A DNA stretch of 64,000 nt from an uncultured Candidatus Saccharibacteria bacterium (GTDB lineage Bacteria > Patescibacteriota > Saccharimonadia > Saccharimonadales > Saccharimonadaceae), in contig CAQOWG010000006.1 in assembly GCA_948851665.1 (NCBI GenBank), positions 4,026 through 68,025 on the forward strand, written 5' to 3'. The number at the start of each line of letters is the position of its first letter. Position 1 is the stretch's first letter. The notes under the pieces are model-generated. The model worked only from the letters and a program-made list of their open reading frames with translations. It was not told the origin of the DNA and did not search any database. Shown piece after piece: positions 25,145 through 33,635 of this stretch. The translations under genes and the position numbers were made by a program.

Positions 25145-25179
25145 AAAAAATCAACTCCATTCGCATGGAGCTGATTTTT
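25145..25179. terminator. Bidirectional terminator
   Basis: aaaaaatcaactccat and atggagctgattttt form a long stem with loop TCGC and A/T tracts on both sides. It lies between the tRNA-Lys gene and the small membrane ORF. Confidence 0.75.
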
Positions 25180-25190
25180 GGACTACGTTA

Positions 25191-25267
25191 TGGTGAGTCG
25201 GGAGGGACTCGAACCCTCGACACTCTGCTTAAGAGGCAGATGCTCTAACCAGCTGAGCTACCGACCC
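25191..25267 (-). tRNA. tRNA-Lys (anticodon CTT), CCA encoded
   Basis: Minus strand: acceptor GGGTCGG with CCGACTC and A-CCA. The D arm reads GCTCAGCTGGTTAGAGC. The anticodon stem TCTGC/GCAGA has loop CTCTTAA (anticodon CTT, Lys AAG). The T arm is GAGGG-TTCGAGT-CCCTC. Confidence 0.95.
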
Positions 25268-25329
25268 ATATGTTGTGTATTATAGCACAAAGGTGGCATA
25301 ATTGGAAGAGTTTTGGTATAATAATTGGT

Positions 25330-26355
25330 ATGAAAATGCGCGAGCAAATAATGATTTCTGAACTAACCACAATGCGAATTGGTGGCCCAGCACGTTATGT
25401 GGTCGAGATAGAGCAAGTGGAAGATTTGTGCTGGGCATATGAGTTTGCGGAGGAGCAGGGCTTACCAGTTTGGGTTATGGGTGAAGGCGCAAACACAATT
25501 GGTCATGACAGAGGGTTTAATGGCGTAATTATACTAAACAGACTGCGGGGTATAGAAATTGTCGCAGAGGATGAAAAAACGATGACCTTGCGTGGTATGG
25601 CTGGCGAAAACTGGGATCGGTTTGTGGAGTTCACGACAGCGCGGGGATTATCAGGAATTGAAACACTTAGCAAGATTCCTGGGACACTTGGGGCGGCACC
25701 AGTGCAAAATATTGGAGCGTATGGTCGAGACGTGTCACAGGTTCTTGAAAGCGTTGAGGTTTTTGATACAAAAACGCGTGAGATTACAATCATCCCAAAA
25801 TCAAAAATGAACCTTAGTTATCGCTCGTCGCGCTTCAACAAGGGTGGGGATGTTGGTAGGTTTGTCATTGTGTCGGTAACGATGAAACTTTCAAAAGAGC
25901 AAACTCTTTCGGCTCCATTTTATGCCTCGCTGCAACGCTATATCGATGAGCATAATGTAACTGATTTTTCGCCACAAAATATTCGACAGATGGTATCGAC
26001 AATTCGAGCAGACAAATTACCCGACCCTCAATTCGTGGCAAGTAGTGGGAGTTTTTTCAAGAACATTTATTTAAATAAAAATGAAGCGGATGAGGCTGAA
26101 CAAAAAGGCATTCCTTTGTGGCGAAACGAAGATGGAAGCGGAAAAATTAATTCTGGGTGGCTAATAGAACAGTGTGGATTAAAAGGTAAGCAGCTCTTTG
26201 GCTTTAGAGTGAGCGAGAAGGCAGCTTTGGTACTTATTAATGAAAGTGCAACTAGCTACGCCGAGCTCGATAAGGCGCGCGCAGAAATCCGACAAAAAGT
26301 ATTAGAAAAATTTGGCTACGAATTACAGCAAGAGCCAGTGGAGATTAGTGAATGA
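25330..26355 (+). CDS. murB: UDP-N-acetylenolpyruvoylglucosamine reductase
   Basis: 341 residues. MurB makes UDP-MurNAc with FAD and NADPH. Motifs: TTMRIGGPARYVVE, VMGEGANTIGHD, SKIPGTLGAAPVQNIGAYG, SYRSSRF and ASSGSFFKNIY (the Ser that donates a proton), plus SGWLIEQCGLKGK. TATAAT (25317-25322) is 7 nt before the ATG, suggesting a leaderless mRNA and fixing this start. It overlaps folD as ATGA. Confidence 0.95.
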   Translation: MKMREQIMISELTTMRIGGPARYVVEIEQVEDLCWAYEFAEEQGLPVWVMGEGANTIGHDRGFNGVIILNRLRGIEIVAEDEKTMTLRGMAGENWDRFVEFTTARGLSGIETLSKIPGTLGAAPVQNIGAYGRDVSQVLESVEVFDTKTREITIIPKSKMNLSYRSSRFNKGGDVGRFVIVSVTMKLSKEQTLSAPFYASLQRYIDEHNVTDFSPQNIRQMVSTIRADKLPDPQFVASSGSFFKNIYLNKNEADEAEQKGIPLWRNEDGSGKINSGWLIEQCGLKGKQLFGFRVSEKAALVLINESATSYAELDKARAEIRQKVLEKFGYELQQEPVEISE

Positions 26356-27167
26356 AGATTCTGAATGGAGCAGAAATTGCTAGCTACATGAAAGTAAACC
26401 AGGCGCACACCGTGAAGGCGCTGAATGCGAATGGAATTTATCCGAAGTTAGTCATTATTCGGGATAGTGAGAGCCCCGTAATTTCAAAATATGTAGAACT
26501 TAAAAAAGCATACGGCGACGACATAGGCATAGAGGTGGAGGATTGGTGTCGCGAAGACGTTGCAGGCGCAATTGAAGAAGCAAATAGCGATACAAGTGTA
26601 CACGGCTTGATTGTACAGTTGCCTCTGAATAGCGAATTGAGTCTAGATGAAATACTTGGAAAAATTATTCCAAAAAAAGACGTGGATGGGTTAAATAACT
26701 ATTCGTCTGGAGATATAAGGTGTTTCGATTCGGCAACTGCGACGGCGATTAATTGGTTGCTTTCCGCCTATGATATTCCCTTGTCAAATTTAAAAATTGC
26801 TTTAGTGGGACGAGGACGGTTGGTGGGGCGGCCACTATTCAGGATGTGGCAAGATTCAAAATACGATGTGACGGTTTTTCACCGGGGAGATGATTTAACT
26901 CAGTTGGTAAATTTTGACGTCATCGTAAGTGCAACCGGCTCTCCACATTTAATTACAAACGATTTAGTAAAGTCCGGTGCCATAATTGTAGATGCCGGTA
27001 CAGCAAGCGAAGGTGGTGTGCTAGTGGGCGACGTAGCCGATGAAGTACGTGAGCGAGCTGATCTTTCTGCCATTACACCAAAAGTTGGTGGGGTGGGACC
27101 ACTAACAGTAACTGCACTTTTTGAGCACGTGTTGCAAGCCGCAAATCAGACTTCGACCAATTCATAG
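26352..27167 (+). CDS. folD: Methylenetetrahydrofolate dehydrogenase/cyclohydrolase
   Basis: 271 residues. FolD interconverts methylene- and formyl-tetrahydrofolate in the cytosol. Motifs: YVELKKAYGDDIGI (catalytic Lys region), VHGLIVQLPLN, PKKDVDGLN, NADP site LVGRGRLVGRP, and TPKVGGVGPLTVTAL. It is ATGA-coupled to murB and convergently overlaps the DUF362 gene by 22 bp. It fits the folate theme with folT nearby. Confidence 0.93.
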   Translation: MKILNGAEIASYMKVNQAHTVKALNANGIYPKLVIIRDSESPVISKYVELKKAYGDDIGIEVEDWCREDVAGAIEEANSDTSVHGLIVQLPLNSELSLDEILGKIIPKKDVDGLNNYSSGDIRCFDSATATAINWLLSAYDIPLSNLKIALVGRGRLVGRPLFRMWQDSKYDVTVFHRGDDLTQLVNFDVIVSATGSPHLITNDLVKSGAIIVDAGTASEGGVLVGDVADEVRERADLSAITPKVGGVGPLTVTALFEHVLQAANQTSTNS

Positions 27168-28066
27168 TCGCGCGAACCAAGGCCAAGCGTTTCAGCGTAT
27201 TCTAGAATGTGACGACCTTCCTGGCGATCGATTTCTTTTTGTAACTCTTTGGCACCGGGCTCATTACTGGCATAGATAAAATCAACAAAGGCCTGATCAT
27301 TAGCAACTGGATCAAGGCTAGCAACAATACCAAGGTCATGCATAACTGGATCGTCCTGTTCGGCTGCGCAATCGCAGAGCAAAGAAATTGCGTTCATAAC
27401 TGTAACATGGGCGATTGGCTTACCAGCAGCACGAAAATAATCATCGACTGCCTTAGCGGCTTCGGCCATTGATTCGATAAAAGCTGTTTGTGAAGTGTCA
27501 CGATCATGAATACGGCCATCCTCTTCAAAAGTCAGACGTTCAGTCATTTCTTCGGGACTATCGCTTTCGCCGCACATATGAATATAAGCTTTGCCGTTGC
27601 GTGAAGCGATGCCGATGGATTGGTTCTTGAGATTAGCGCCAAAACCACCCATCGGATGACCTTTACCATGAGCAAGGTTGAGCAATGAGTCATAATTATC
27701 GAGGTGAGTACCGACAATATCATATTTAAGATGCTTGCCGCCTTCGACAGGAATGTGCATTTCGCCGTCGGCATCCATGATGTCGACGTCAGCAAAATCA
27801 GTAAAACCGTGTTCTTTTGCAACTTCTAGGTGCTCAGCCGTATCGCCACGCGCACCGTCATAAGCTGTATTACACTCAACAATTGTGCCACCGATTTGTT
27901 GGACTAATGGTCCGATTAGATTAGCCTTAAGATAGCCCTTTGAGCCACGTTCCCCGGTAGAAACTTTGACGGCAATTTTGCCTGGCAAGTCGGCGCCAAT
28001 GGCTTGGTAGATTTTGATAAGACTTTCGGGAGTAATTTCCTTCGTATAATAAACTTTCGATTTCAT
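27146..28066 (-). CDS. DUF362 domain protein
   Basis: 306 residues starting MKSKVYYTK. The protein matches DUF362 (KIAVKVSTGERGSKGYLKANLIGPLVQ, ECNTAYDGARGDTAEHLE, GHPMGGFGANLKNQSIG, and a Cys region ISLLCDCAAEQDDP in place of a full ferredoxin domain). Function unknown; some relatives carry Fe-S clusters. TATAAT (28073-28078, minus) lies 6 nt before the ATG, giving a leaderless start. That -10 lies at the end of the upstream gene. Confidence 0.78.
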   Translation of the reverse strand: MKSKVYYTKEITPESLIKIYQAIGADLPGKIAVKVSTGERGSKGYLKANLIGPLVQQIGGTIVECNTAYDGARGDTAEHLEVAKEHGFTDFADVDIMDADGEMHIPVEGGKHLKYDIVGTHLDNYDSLLNLAHGKGHPMGGFGANLKNQSIGIASRNGKAYIHMCGESDSPEEMTERLTFEEDGRIHDRDTSQTAFIESMAEAAKAVDDYFRAAGKPIAHVTVMNAISLLCDCAAEQDDPVMHDLGIVASLDPVANDQAFVDFIYASNEPGAKELQKEIDRQEGRHILEYAETLGLGSRDYELVEV

Positions 28067-28073
28067 AATTATA

Positions 28074-28670
28074 TTATATATGATTTTGGCCAAAATTTAA
28101 GGGGACTGGTCGACCCGTTTCGATATGATTCCGCATTGCATGGCCATTGATATGAGCAGGAGGCTTTGAATAAGCATAAAGGCGGAAATTTCGAACATCA
28201 TAATTGTTGGGCAAATAGCGAAAAGCCTGGAAGCATTTGAGCACATGATCCTGAAAGGCGTGAGCAAAGTCTGCTTCGTCTCCATAATTATGAGTACCGT
28301 TAAACGGAAGGGCGGCGCCGGAGTATGGCGGCTCAATCCAACAAATGTGATTATTATGCCGAAAGGTTAGAGCCGTATGAGATGGACAGCCAGCACTATC
28401 ATCATAGAAAATGTAGTAAGTTTGAACTTGGAAATCGGTCATCGCGGCAAACCAGTCGCGCATCAATTCAACTACATCCCAGCAGATACCAACATGGGAA
28501 ACTAAGAGCTCGGTTGGGGTTTGGAGCGAATAAGTTTCCGGATTATTAACGGAATGGTGTATAAGACCAGCGCGATCACGCCAACCAAAAAGAATATTTT
28601 GGCCAATCCATGAAAGTAGGTCGGCTGGCTGCAGGATTTGATGCTCGCGATAAAAATCGACCGAAGTCAT
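28074..28670 (-). CDS. Transglutaminase-like cysteine protein
   Basis: 198 residues. LLVSHVGICWDVVELMRDWF, then CPSHTALTFRHNNHICWIEPPY, gives Cys, His and Glu/Asp in the order of a transglutaminase/papain-like fold. No signal peptide, so cytosolic. Function unknown. It begins inside the TfoX-like stop (ATGA). Confidence 0.55.
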   Translation of the reverse strand: MTSVDFYREHQILQPADLLSWIGQNILFGWRDRAGLIHHSVNNPETYSLQTPTELLVSHVGICWDVVELMRDWFAAMTDFQVQTYYIFYDDSAGCPSHTALTFRHNNHICWIEPPYSGAALPFNGTHNYGDEADFAHAFQDHVLKCFQAFRYLPNNYDVRNFRLYAYSKPPAHINGHAMRNHIETGRPVPLNFGQNHI

Positions 28671-28987
28671 GCCTTTTTCTTTTTACTTCTTGGAAGAGGA
28701 GTGACGGCTTCGATTTTTAGAACGACTTCTTTTGCAAAGTCGGCATTATCAATATCAAGAACATAATGTTCTTTTGCGCCATCATATGGTGTACCTGTGC
28801 CAGCATCGGACATTATGTCAGCTATAATATCAAGCTTTTTAACATATGCAATGTCATCACAAACTAGAATAACAGGCTTATCATTCAAATAGACCATACC
28901 ATCACCAAACATCTTGCGAAAACGCACGCTGCCAATGCCAGAGATTTGTTCGCAAACGAAATTAAGAAATTCAGTGGATGATGCCAT
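28667..28987 (-). CDS. TfoX N-terminal domain protein
   Basis: 106 residues: FVCEQISGIGSVRFRKMFGDGMVYLNDKPVILVCDDIAYVKK matches the TfoX/Sxy N-terminal domain. In Proteobacteria the full protein activates competence genes with CRP. Only the N-terminal domain is here, and such short forms have no established function. Ends in a basic tail (PRSKKKKA). Confidence 0.78.
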   Translation of the reverse strand: MASSTEFLNFVCEQISGIGSVRFRKMFGDGMVYLNDKPVILVCDDIAYVKKLDIIADIMSDAGTGTPYDGAKEHYVLDIDNADFAKEVVLKIEAVTPLPRSKKKKA

Positions 28988-28995
28988 ATTTATAT

Positions 28996-30777
28996 TTAAT
29001 CACGCTTGAGCATGACCGTAAAGGCTTCACTGGGGATATCAATTTTACCAAACCGTTTCATGCGGGCTTTACCACGTTTTTGCTTTTCGAGAAGTTTAGC
29101 TTTACGATCGCGATCACCAGTATGAATCTTGACAGTAACATCTTTGCGATAAGCGCCAATTGTCTCGCGAGCAATAATTTTAGCGCCAATTGCAGCCTGA
29201 AGAGCAACTTCATAGTTTTGGCGTGGAATAACTTCTTTAAGCTTTTTAGTAATTTCTCGACCGAGCGCATCGGCCTCCGAACGATGGCACATGAGACTGA
29301 GCGCATCGATACGGTTGCCGCCAACCAAAAAATCTAGACGCACTAAATCTTCTGCGCGATAATCAGCAAGTTCATAGTTGAAGCTAGCATATCCGGAAGT
29401 AATCGACTTGAGTTGATCATAAAAATCGGTCAAAAGGTTAGCCATTGGTGCCTCAAAGTCAATCACTGCGCGGTCTTCAATATAGCTAAGGTTGGTTTGA
29501 TGACCGCGTTTTTCATTAATGAGTCCAAGCACACCACCAATCATGTTCTGCGGAACAATAATTTCGCCTTTGACCCATGGCTCACGAATTTCAAGGACGG
29601 TGGATTGGTCGGGCAAGTCAGAAGCGGAACGAATATTAAGCTCCGTACCATCGGCTAAAGTTACTTCATAATTCGTAGAAGGATTCGTGATAACTAGATC
29701 TAGGTTAAATTCCCTTTCCAGACGTTCGCGAATAATATCCATATGTAAAAGCCCAAGAAATCCAATCCGCAAACCAAAACCCAACACTGGCGAATTTTCG
29801 GGCTCAAAGTGCAATGCGGAATCGGACATGGCTAATTTTTCAACAGCATCCTTGAGTTCGTTGTATTGGTCGTTAGAAACCGGAAAGAAACCGGCGTAAA
29901 CAAAAGGTAAAACGTTTTTATAACCGGGTAGAGGAGTGTTGGCGGGAGCTTTGACAAGAGTAACAGTATCGCCAACTTTAGCTTCGCGAGTAGTCTTGAG
30001 GTTGGTAACAATGTAGCCAATATTCCCTTCTTTGAGGCTAGGTTCCGGTGTCATTTTAGGGGTGAGCGACCCGACTTCTAGCGCAATGCCATCAGTAGCG
30101 GTAGCCATCATACGGATCTCGGAGTTTTTAGGGATCTCGCCATCAAAAATTCGAACATAAAGAACAACGCCGCGATAATCATCGAAATAGCTATCAAAAA
30201 TTAGGGCACGTGTCATTTTCTGCTCGCCAGTTTGGCGGGGCCCTGGCGCTTGCTCGATAATAGCGTCGAGAATTTTATCGACATTAAAACCAGTCTTGCC
30301 GGAAACTGGGATAATATCCTCAGGCTTGCAACCAAGCAGGTTAACGATTTGAGCGGAAACTTTATCGACATCAGCGGCAGGAAGATCAATTTTATTGATG
30401 ACCGGAATGATATAGAGGTCTTGTTCGAGAGCGAGGTAAACATTGGCAAGAGTTTGGGCTTGAATACCCTGAGTTGCATCAACTACCAATATAGCTGCTT
30501 CGACAGCTTGAAGCGAGCGAGAGACTTCGTAAGAGAAGTCGACATGGCCTGGCGTATCAATGAGATTAAGAGTGTAGCCTTTCCAGCGCATTTGGACAGG
30601 AGTAAGCTTGATCGTGATACCCTTTTCGCGTTCCAAATCCATAGAATCGAGTAGCTGAGCTTTCATCTCGCGCTTTTCGACAGTGCCAGTTAATTCCATC
30701 ATACGATCGGCAATGGTGGATTTACCGTGATCAATATGAGCGATGATACAGAAATTACGAATTTTAGAGGTGTCCAT
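28996..30777 (-). CDS. lepA: Elongation factor 4 (back-translocating GTPase)
   Basis: 593 residues, the usual length. GTPase motifs AHIDHGKST, DTPGHVDF and NKIDLP, followed by the EF-G-like domains and the LepA-specific C-terminus (KLLEKQKRGKARMKRFG). It acts on ribosomes, helping initiation/elongation under stress. The start codon lies 17 bp from divergent tilS, with back-to-back -10 boxes and no SD. Confidence 0.96.
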   Translation of the reverse strand: MDTSKIRNFCIIAHIDHGKSTIADRMMELTGTVEKREMKAQLLDSMDLEREKGITIKLTPVQMRWKGYTLNLIDTPGHVDFSYEVSRSLQAVEAAILVVDATQGIQAQTLANVYLALEQDLYIIPVINKIDLPAADVDKVSAQIVNLLGCKPEDIIPVSGKTGFNVDKILDAIIEQAPGPRQTGEQKMTRALIFDSYFDDYRGVVLYVRIFDGEIPKNSEIRMMATATDGIALEVGSLTPKMTPEPSLKEGNIGYIVTNLKTTREAKVGDTVTLVKAPANTPLPGYKNVLPFVYAGFFPVSNDQYNELKDAVEKLAMSDSALHFEPENSPVLGFGLRIGFLGLLHMDIIRERLEREFNLDLVITNPSTNYEVTLADGTELNIRSASDLPDQSTVLEIREPWVKGEIIVPQNMIGGVLGLINEKRGHQTNLSYIEDRAVIDFEAPMANLLTDFYDQLKSITSGYASFNYELADYRAEDLVRLDFLVGGNRIDALSLMCHRSEADALGREITKKLKEVIPRQNYEVALQAAIGAKIIARETIGAYRKDVTVKIHTGDRDRKAKLLEKQKRGKARMKRFGKIDIPSEAFTVMLKRD

Positions 30778-30794
30778 ATGTTATAATATACCAT
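30778..30794. promoter_or_regulatory. Overlapping divergent -10 boxes for lepA and tilS
   Basis: Only 17 bp separate the two ATGs. On the plus strand TATAAT (30782-30787) is 7 nt before the tilS ATG. On the minus strand TATATT over the same bases is 7 nt before the lepA ATG. Both mRNAs should be leaderless, and only one polymerase could bind at a time. Confidence 0.65.
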
Positions 30795-31649
30795 ATGAAA
30801 CGCATTCTAGCAATTTCGGGAGGGGTGGACTCGATGGTAATGCTGGATCTTTTTGCACAAAAAGTTCCTAGATTCGAGCTAGTGATTGCACACTTTGACC
30901 ATGGGATAAGAAAAAACTCTAAGGAAGATGCGGATTTTGTGAGGCGTTGTGCTGAGGAATATGGGATTGGAATAGTAGTGGGAAGAGGTGAACTCGGAGA
31001 AAATGCGTCGGAAGAAAAAGCGCGGACAGCAAGATATAATTTTTTGAAACGGGTGGCTACTGAAAAGGACGGGGAGATTTATACGGCACATCATTTGGAT
31101 GACTTGGTTGGGTCGGTAGCGATTAACTTAATTCGAGGAACAGGATGGCGTGGGCTAGCAGCGATGAATGCAGCGGGCATCCGACGACCTTTCTTGAACA
31201 ACTACCTGGGGTTGGGGTTCAAAAAACCACCGACTAAAAAAGACCTGCTGAGGTATGCGGGAGAACATAATCTGCGATTTCGTGAAGATCAATCGAACTC
31301 ATCTGACGAATATTTGAGAAACAGATTATATCACCAGGTGAATAATTTTGATGAAAAGATGGAAGTCTTCGAACTACGGCTAAAGCAAATCAAGTTACGA
31401 AACGAGATTGAGACGCTGATTGCGGAGATTCTACCACGAGGAGAATGGCAACGGGATTGGTTCAAAGAAATGCCTGGGGAAGTAGCACTGGAAATGCTAA
31501 GAGCAGGACTGCTCAAAAAGGGCATCAAAGCAACTCGGCCTCAACTACGAGATTTCTTGAAGGCAATTCGCGAATATACGTCTGGTAAATATTTTAATTT
31601 ACCGAACGATAAATTAGTAAGAATCAATCGTGATGGTTTTAGTATATAA
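30795..31649 (+). CDS. tilS: tRNA(Ile)-lysidine synthase
   Basis: 284 residues. PP-loop ISGGVDSMV, AHFDHGIR, and HHLDDLVGSVAINLIRGTGWRGL are typical of TilS, which converts C34 of tRNA-Ile(CAU) to lysidine. The protein lacks the longer C-terminal domains of E. coli TilS and resembles short forms. A CAU-anticodon tRNA is also in this window (56476). Confidence 0.93.
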   Translation: MKRILAISGGVDSMVMLDLFAQKVPRFELVIAHFDHGIRKNSKEDADFVRRCAEEYGIGIVVGRGELGENASEEKARTARYNFLKRVATEKDGEIYTAHHLDDLVGSVAINLIRGTGWRGLAAMNAAGIRRPFLNNYLGLGFKKPPTKKDLLRYAGEHNLRFREDQSNSSDEYLRNRLYHQVNNFDEKMEVFELRLKQIKLRNEIETLIAEILPRGEWQRDWFKEMPGEVALEMLRAGLLKKGIKATRPQLRDFLKAIREYTSGKYFNLPNDKLVRINRDGFSI

Positions 31650-31667
31650 TTATATTAAAGGAGTAGC

Positions 31668-32741
31668 ATGATAAAACCGAAAAACCTGAAAGTGGGGGAT
31701 AAAGTAGCGATTGTAAGTTTGTCGCGTGGATTGCTAGGTGAACCATTTATTAAACATGAGTTAGAACTAGGAACGAAACGCCTGGAAGAGATGGGGTTAG
31801 TACCAGTGGTAATGGAGCATGCCCTGGACGGAATTGAAACTTTGGCTGCACACCCAGAATATCGGGCAGTTGATCTTAAGCAGGCTTTCATAGATAAGAC
31901 TATTCGAGCAGTCATTACGGCAATTGGTGGTGATGACACTTACCAAACTTTGCCATATTTGATGAATGACGAGGAATTTGTCACAGCGGTAAAAAATGAT
32001 CCGAAAATTTTCTGCGGGTTTAGCGATACGACGATGAATCATTTGATGTTTTACAGATTGGGGTTAGAGACTTTTTATGGACCAGCATTGATTACGGATT
32101 TGGCAGAGTTAGGCACAGAAATGTTGCCATACACAAAAAAGTATCTAAACAAGTTTTTGACGAATGATATAGAAGTAGAGATTGAGTCGAGTGAAGTGTG
32201 GTACGATGATCGCGAGAATTACGGCGTGGAGGCAATCGGGACGAGCCGAACAGAACATACTGAGACGCACGGGTTCGAAGTCTTGAAAGGCACGGGGAAG
32301 GTACGTGGTAAACTATACGGTGGATGTATTGAAGTATTTTATATGGCGATGACTGGCTGGCGACATGAAGACGCAAAGGAAATTGTAGAGAAAGCAGGAG
32401 TTCTGTTGAGCCCTGAGGAATACGCCGACAAGATTTTATTCCTTGAAACTTCAGATGAATGTCCAACACCGGAAGAATTAGAAAGGATGTTATTTGAGCT
32501 GAAGAAGCAGGGTATGTTTGGGGCACGAGGAATAATAGTCGGTAAACCGATGCAAGAAAAATATTACGATGAATATAAGGAAGTTTGGCAAAAAGTGCTA
32601 GCGGATGCAGAAATTCCAGTACTGTATAACGTGAACTTCGGGCATGCAGTACCACGTTGTATTGTTCCCTATGGGGTCGAGACAGAAGTCGATTACGGCA
32701 ATAAGACGATTAAGGTGGTTGAACCTCTCTTTTCTGAATAA
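31668..32741 (+). CDS. Peptidase S66 (LD-carboxypeptidase/MccF-like)
   Basis: 357 residues. GFSDTTMNHLMFYRLGLETFYGP carries the nucleophile Ser. The downstream GGCIEVF, LFLETSDECPT (Glu) and NFGHAVPR (His) complete the Ser-Glu-His set of S66. The family trims L,D-bonds in murein peptides or detoxifies microcin C. No signal peptide, so cytosolic recycling or immunity. SD AAAGGAG lies 5 nt before the ATG. Confidence 0.85.
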   Translation: MIKPKNLKVGDKVAIVSLSRGLLGEPFIKHELELGTKRLEEMGLVPVVMEHALDGIETLAAHPEYRAVDLKQAFIDKTIRAVITAIGGDDTYQTLPYLMNDEEFVTAVKNDPKIFCGFSDTTMNHLMFYRLGLETFYGPALITDLAELGTEMLPYTKKYLNKFLTNDIEVEIESSEVWYDDRENYGVEAIGTSRTEHTETHGFEVLKGTGKVRGKLYGGCIEVFYMAMTGWRHEDAKEIVEKAGVLLSPEEYADKILFLETSDECPTPEELERMLFELKKQGMFGARGIIVGKPMQEKYYDEYKEVWQKVLADAEIPVLYNVNFGHAVPRCIVPYGVETEVDYGNKTIKVVEPLFSE

Positions 32742-32801
32742 TTCTACTAGTATATTATTCATCCTGTGATATAATAAAGTCACCTAAGTGGAGTGTGAAA
32801 A

Positions 32802-33635
32802 ATGATTACAAAAGCAATTGTTCCAGTAGCCGGTTGGGGGACGAGGCGGTTACCAATTACGAAGGTTATTGAGAAGTCAATGCTGCCGGTTGGTGATCGA
32901 CCGCTGGTGGATTATTCAGTACAGGAATTGATAAAGGCTGGCGTGACAGATATTTATATGATCATCTCAAATGTAGAACCTTGCCAAGTGAGGGAATTTT
33001 ATCGAGACAATGTAGCTCTAAATCAGTATTTAATTGAACGAGGCAAGGAAAGCCGTTTGGCATTAGCAAAAACTTTACCCGATAATGTGCAAATCCACTA
33101 CATCCAGCAAGATCCTTCGGGTAAGTATGGCACTGCAGTGCCAATCGCAATGGCAGTAGAGGAATTCAGGATTGACGAACCAGTGTTGGTGTTTATGGGG
33201 GATGATTTTATCTGGAATCCGGGCGGGGAGTCAGCAGCAGAAAGTCTACTTAAGTCACTCAAAGGTGCTGAAGATTCGGCTATTTTGGGCGTAGAAGTGC
33301 CGAAAGACGAAGTGGATAAGTATGGAGTGTTTTCGGTTCAAAACGGTTCATTGACGGATATCGTCGAAAAACCAAAAGTCGAAGATGCACCGTCTAATCT
33401 AGTAAATGTCAGCAAGTATGTCATGTCGCCAGGTTTGCTTCAAGAGATTGTGAACTATGTAAAGGAACATGATTTCGGGCCGACCGATCAAGAATACATT
33501 GTAACGGATCCGATTATGGATTACGTAAAAAAAGGCGGTGTAGTGCGTGTGGTGCCAACTGATGGAGAATACTTAGACGGAGGGACCGTAAACGGCTGGG
33601 TACACGCAAATAATGTTGTGTGCGGAGCGGAATAA
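32802..33635 (+). CDS. galU: UTP-glucose-1-phosphate uridylyltransferase
   Basis: 277 residues. The motif AGWGTRRLPITKVIEKSMLPV, then GDRPLVDYSVQELIKAGV, VFMGDDF and VEKPK, define a GalU-type sugar nucleotidyltransferase that makes UDP-glucose for surface polysaccharides. A TATAAT lies about 30 bp before the ATG. The gene runs directly into the HTH-MurA gene (TAA-ATG). Confidence 0.93.
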   Translation: MITKAIVPVAGWGTRRLPITKVIEKSMLPVGDRPLVDYSVQELIKAGVTDIYMIISNVEPCQVREFYRDNVALNQYLIERGKESRLALAKTLPDNVQIHYIQQDPSGKYGTAVPIAMAVEEFRIDEPVLVFMGDDFIWNPGGESAAESLLKSLKGAEDSAILGVEVPKDEVDKYGVFSVQNGSLTDIVEKPKVEDAPSNLVNVSKYVMSPGLLQEIVNYVKEHDFGPTDQEYIVTDPIMDYVKKGGVVRVVPTDGEYLDGGTVNGWVHANNVVCGAE

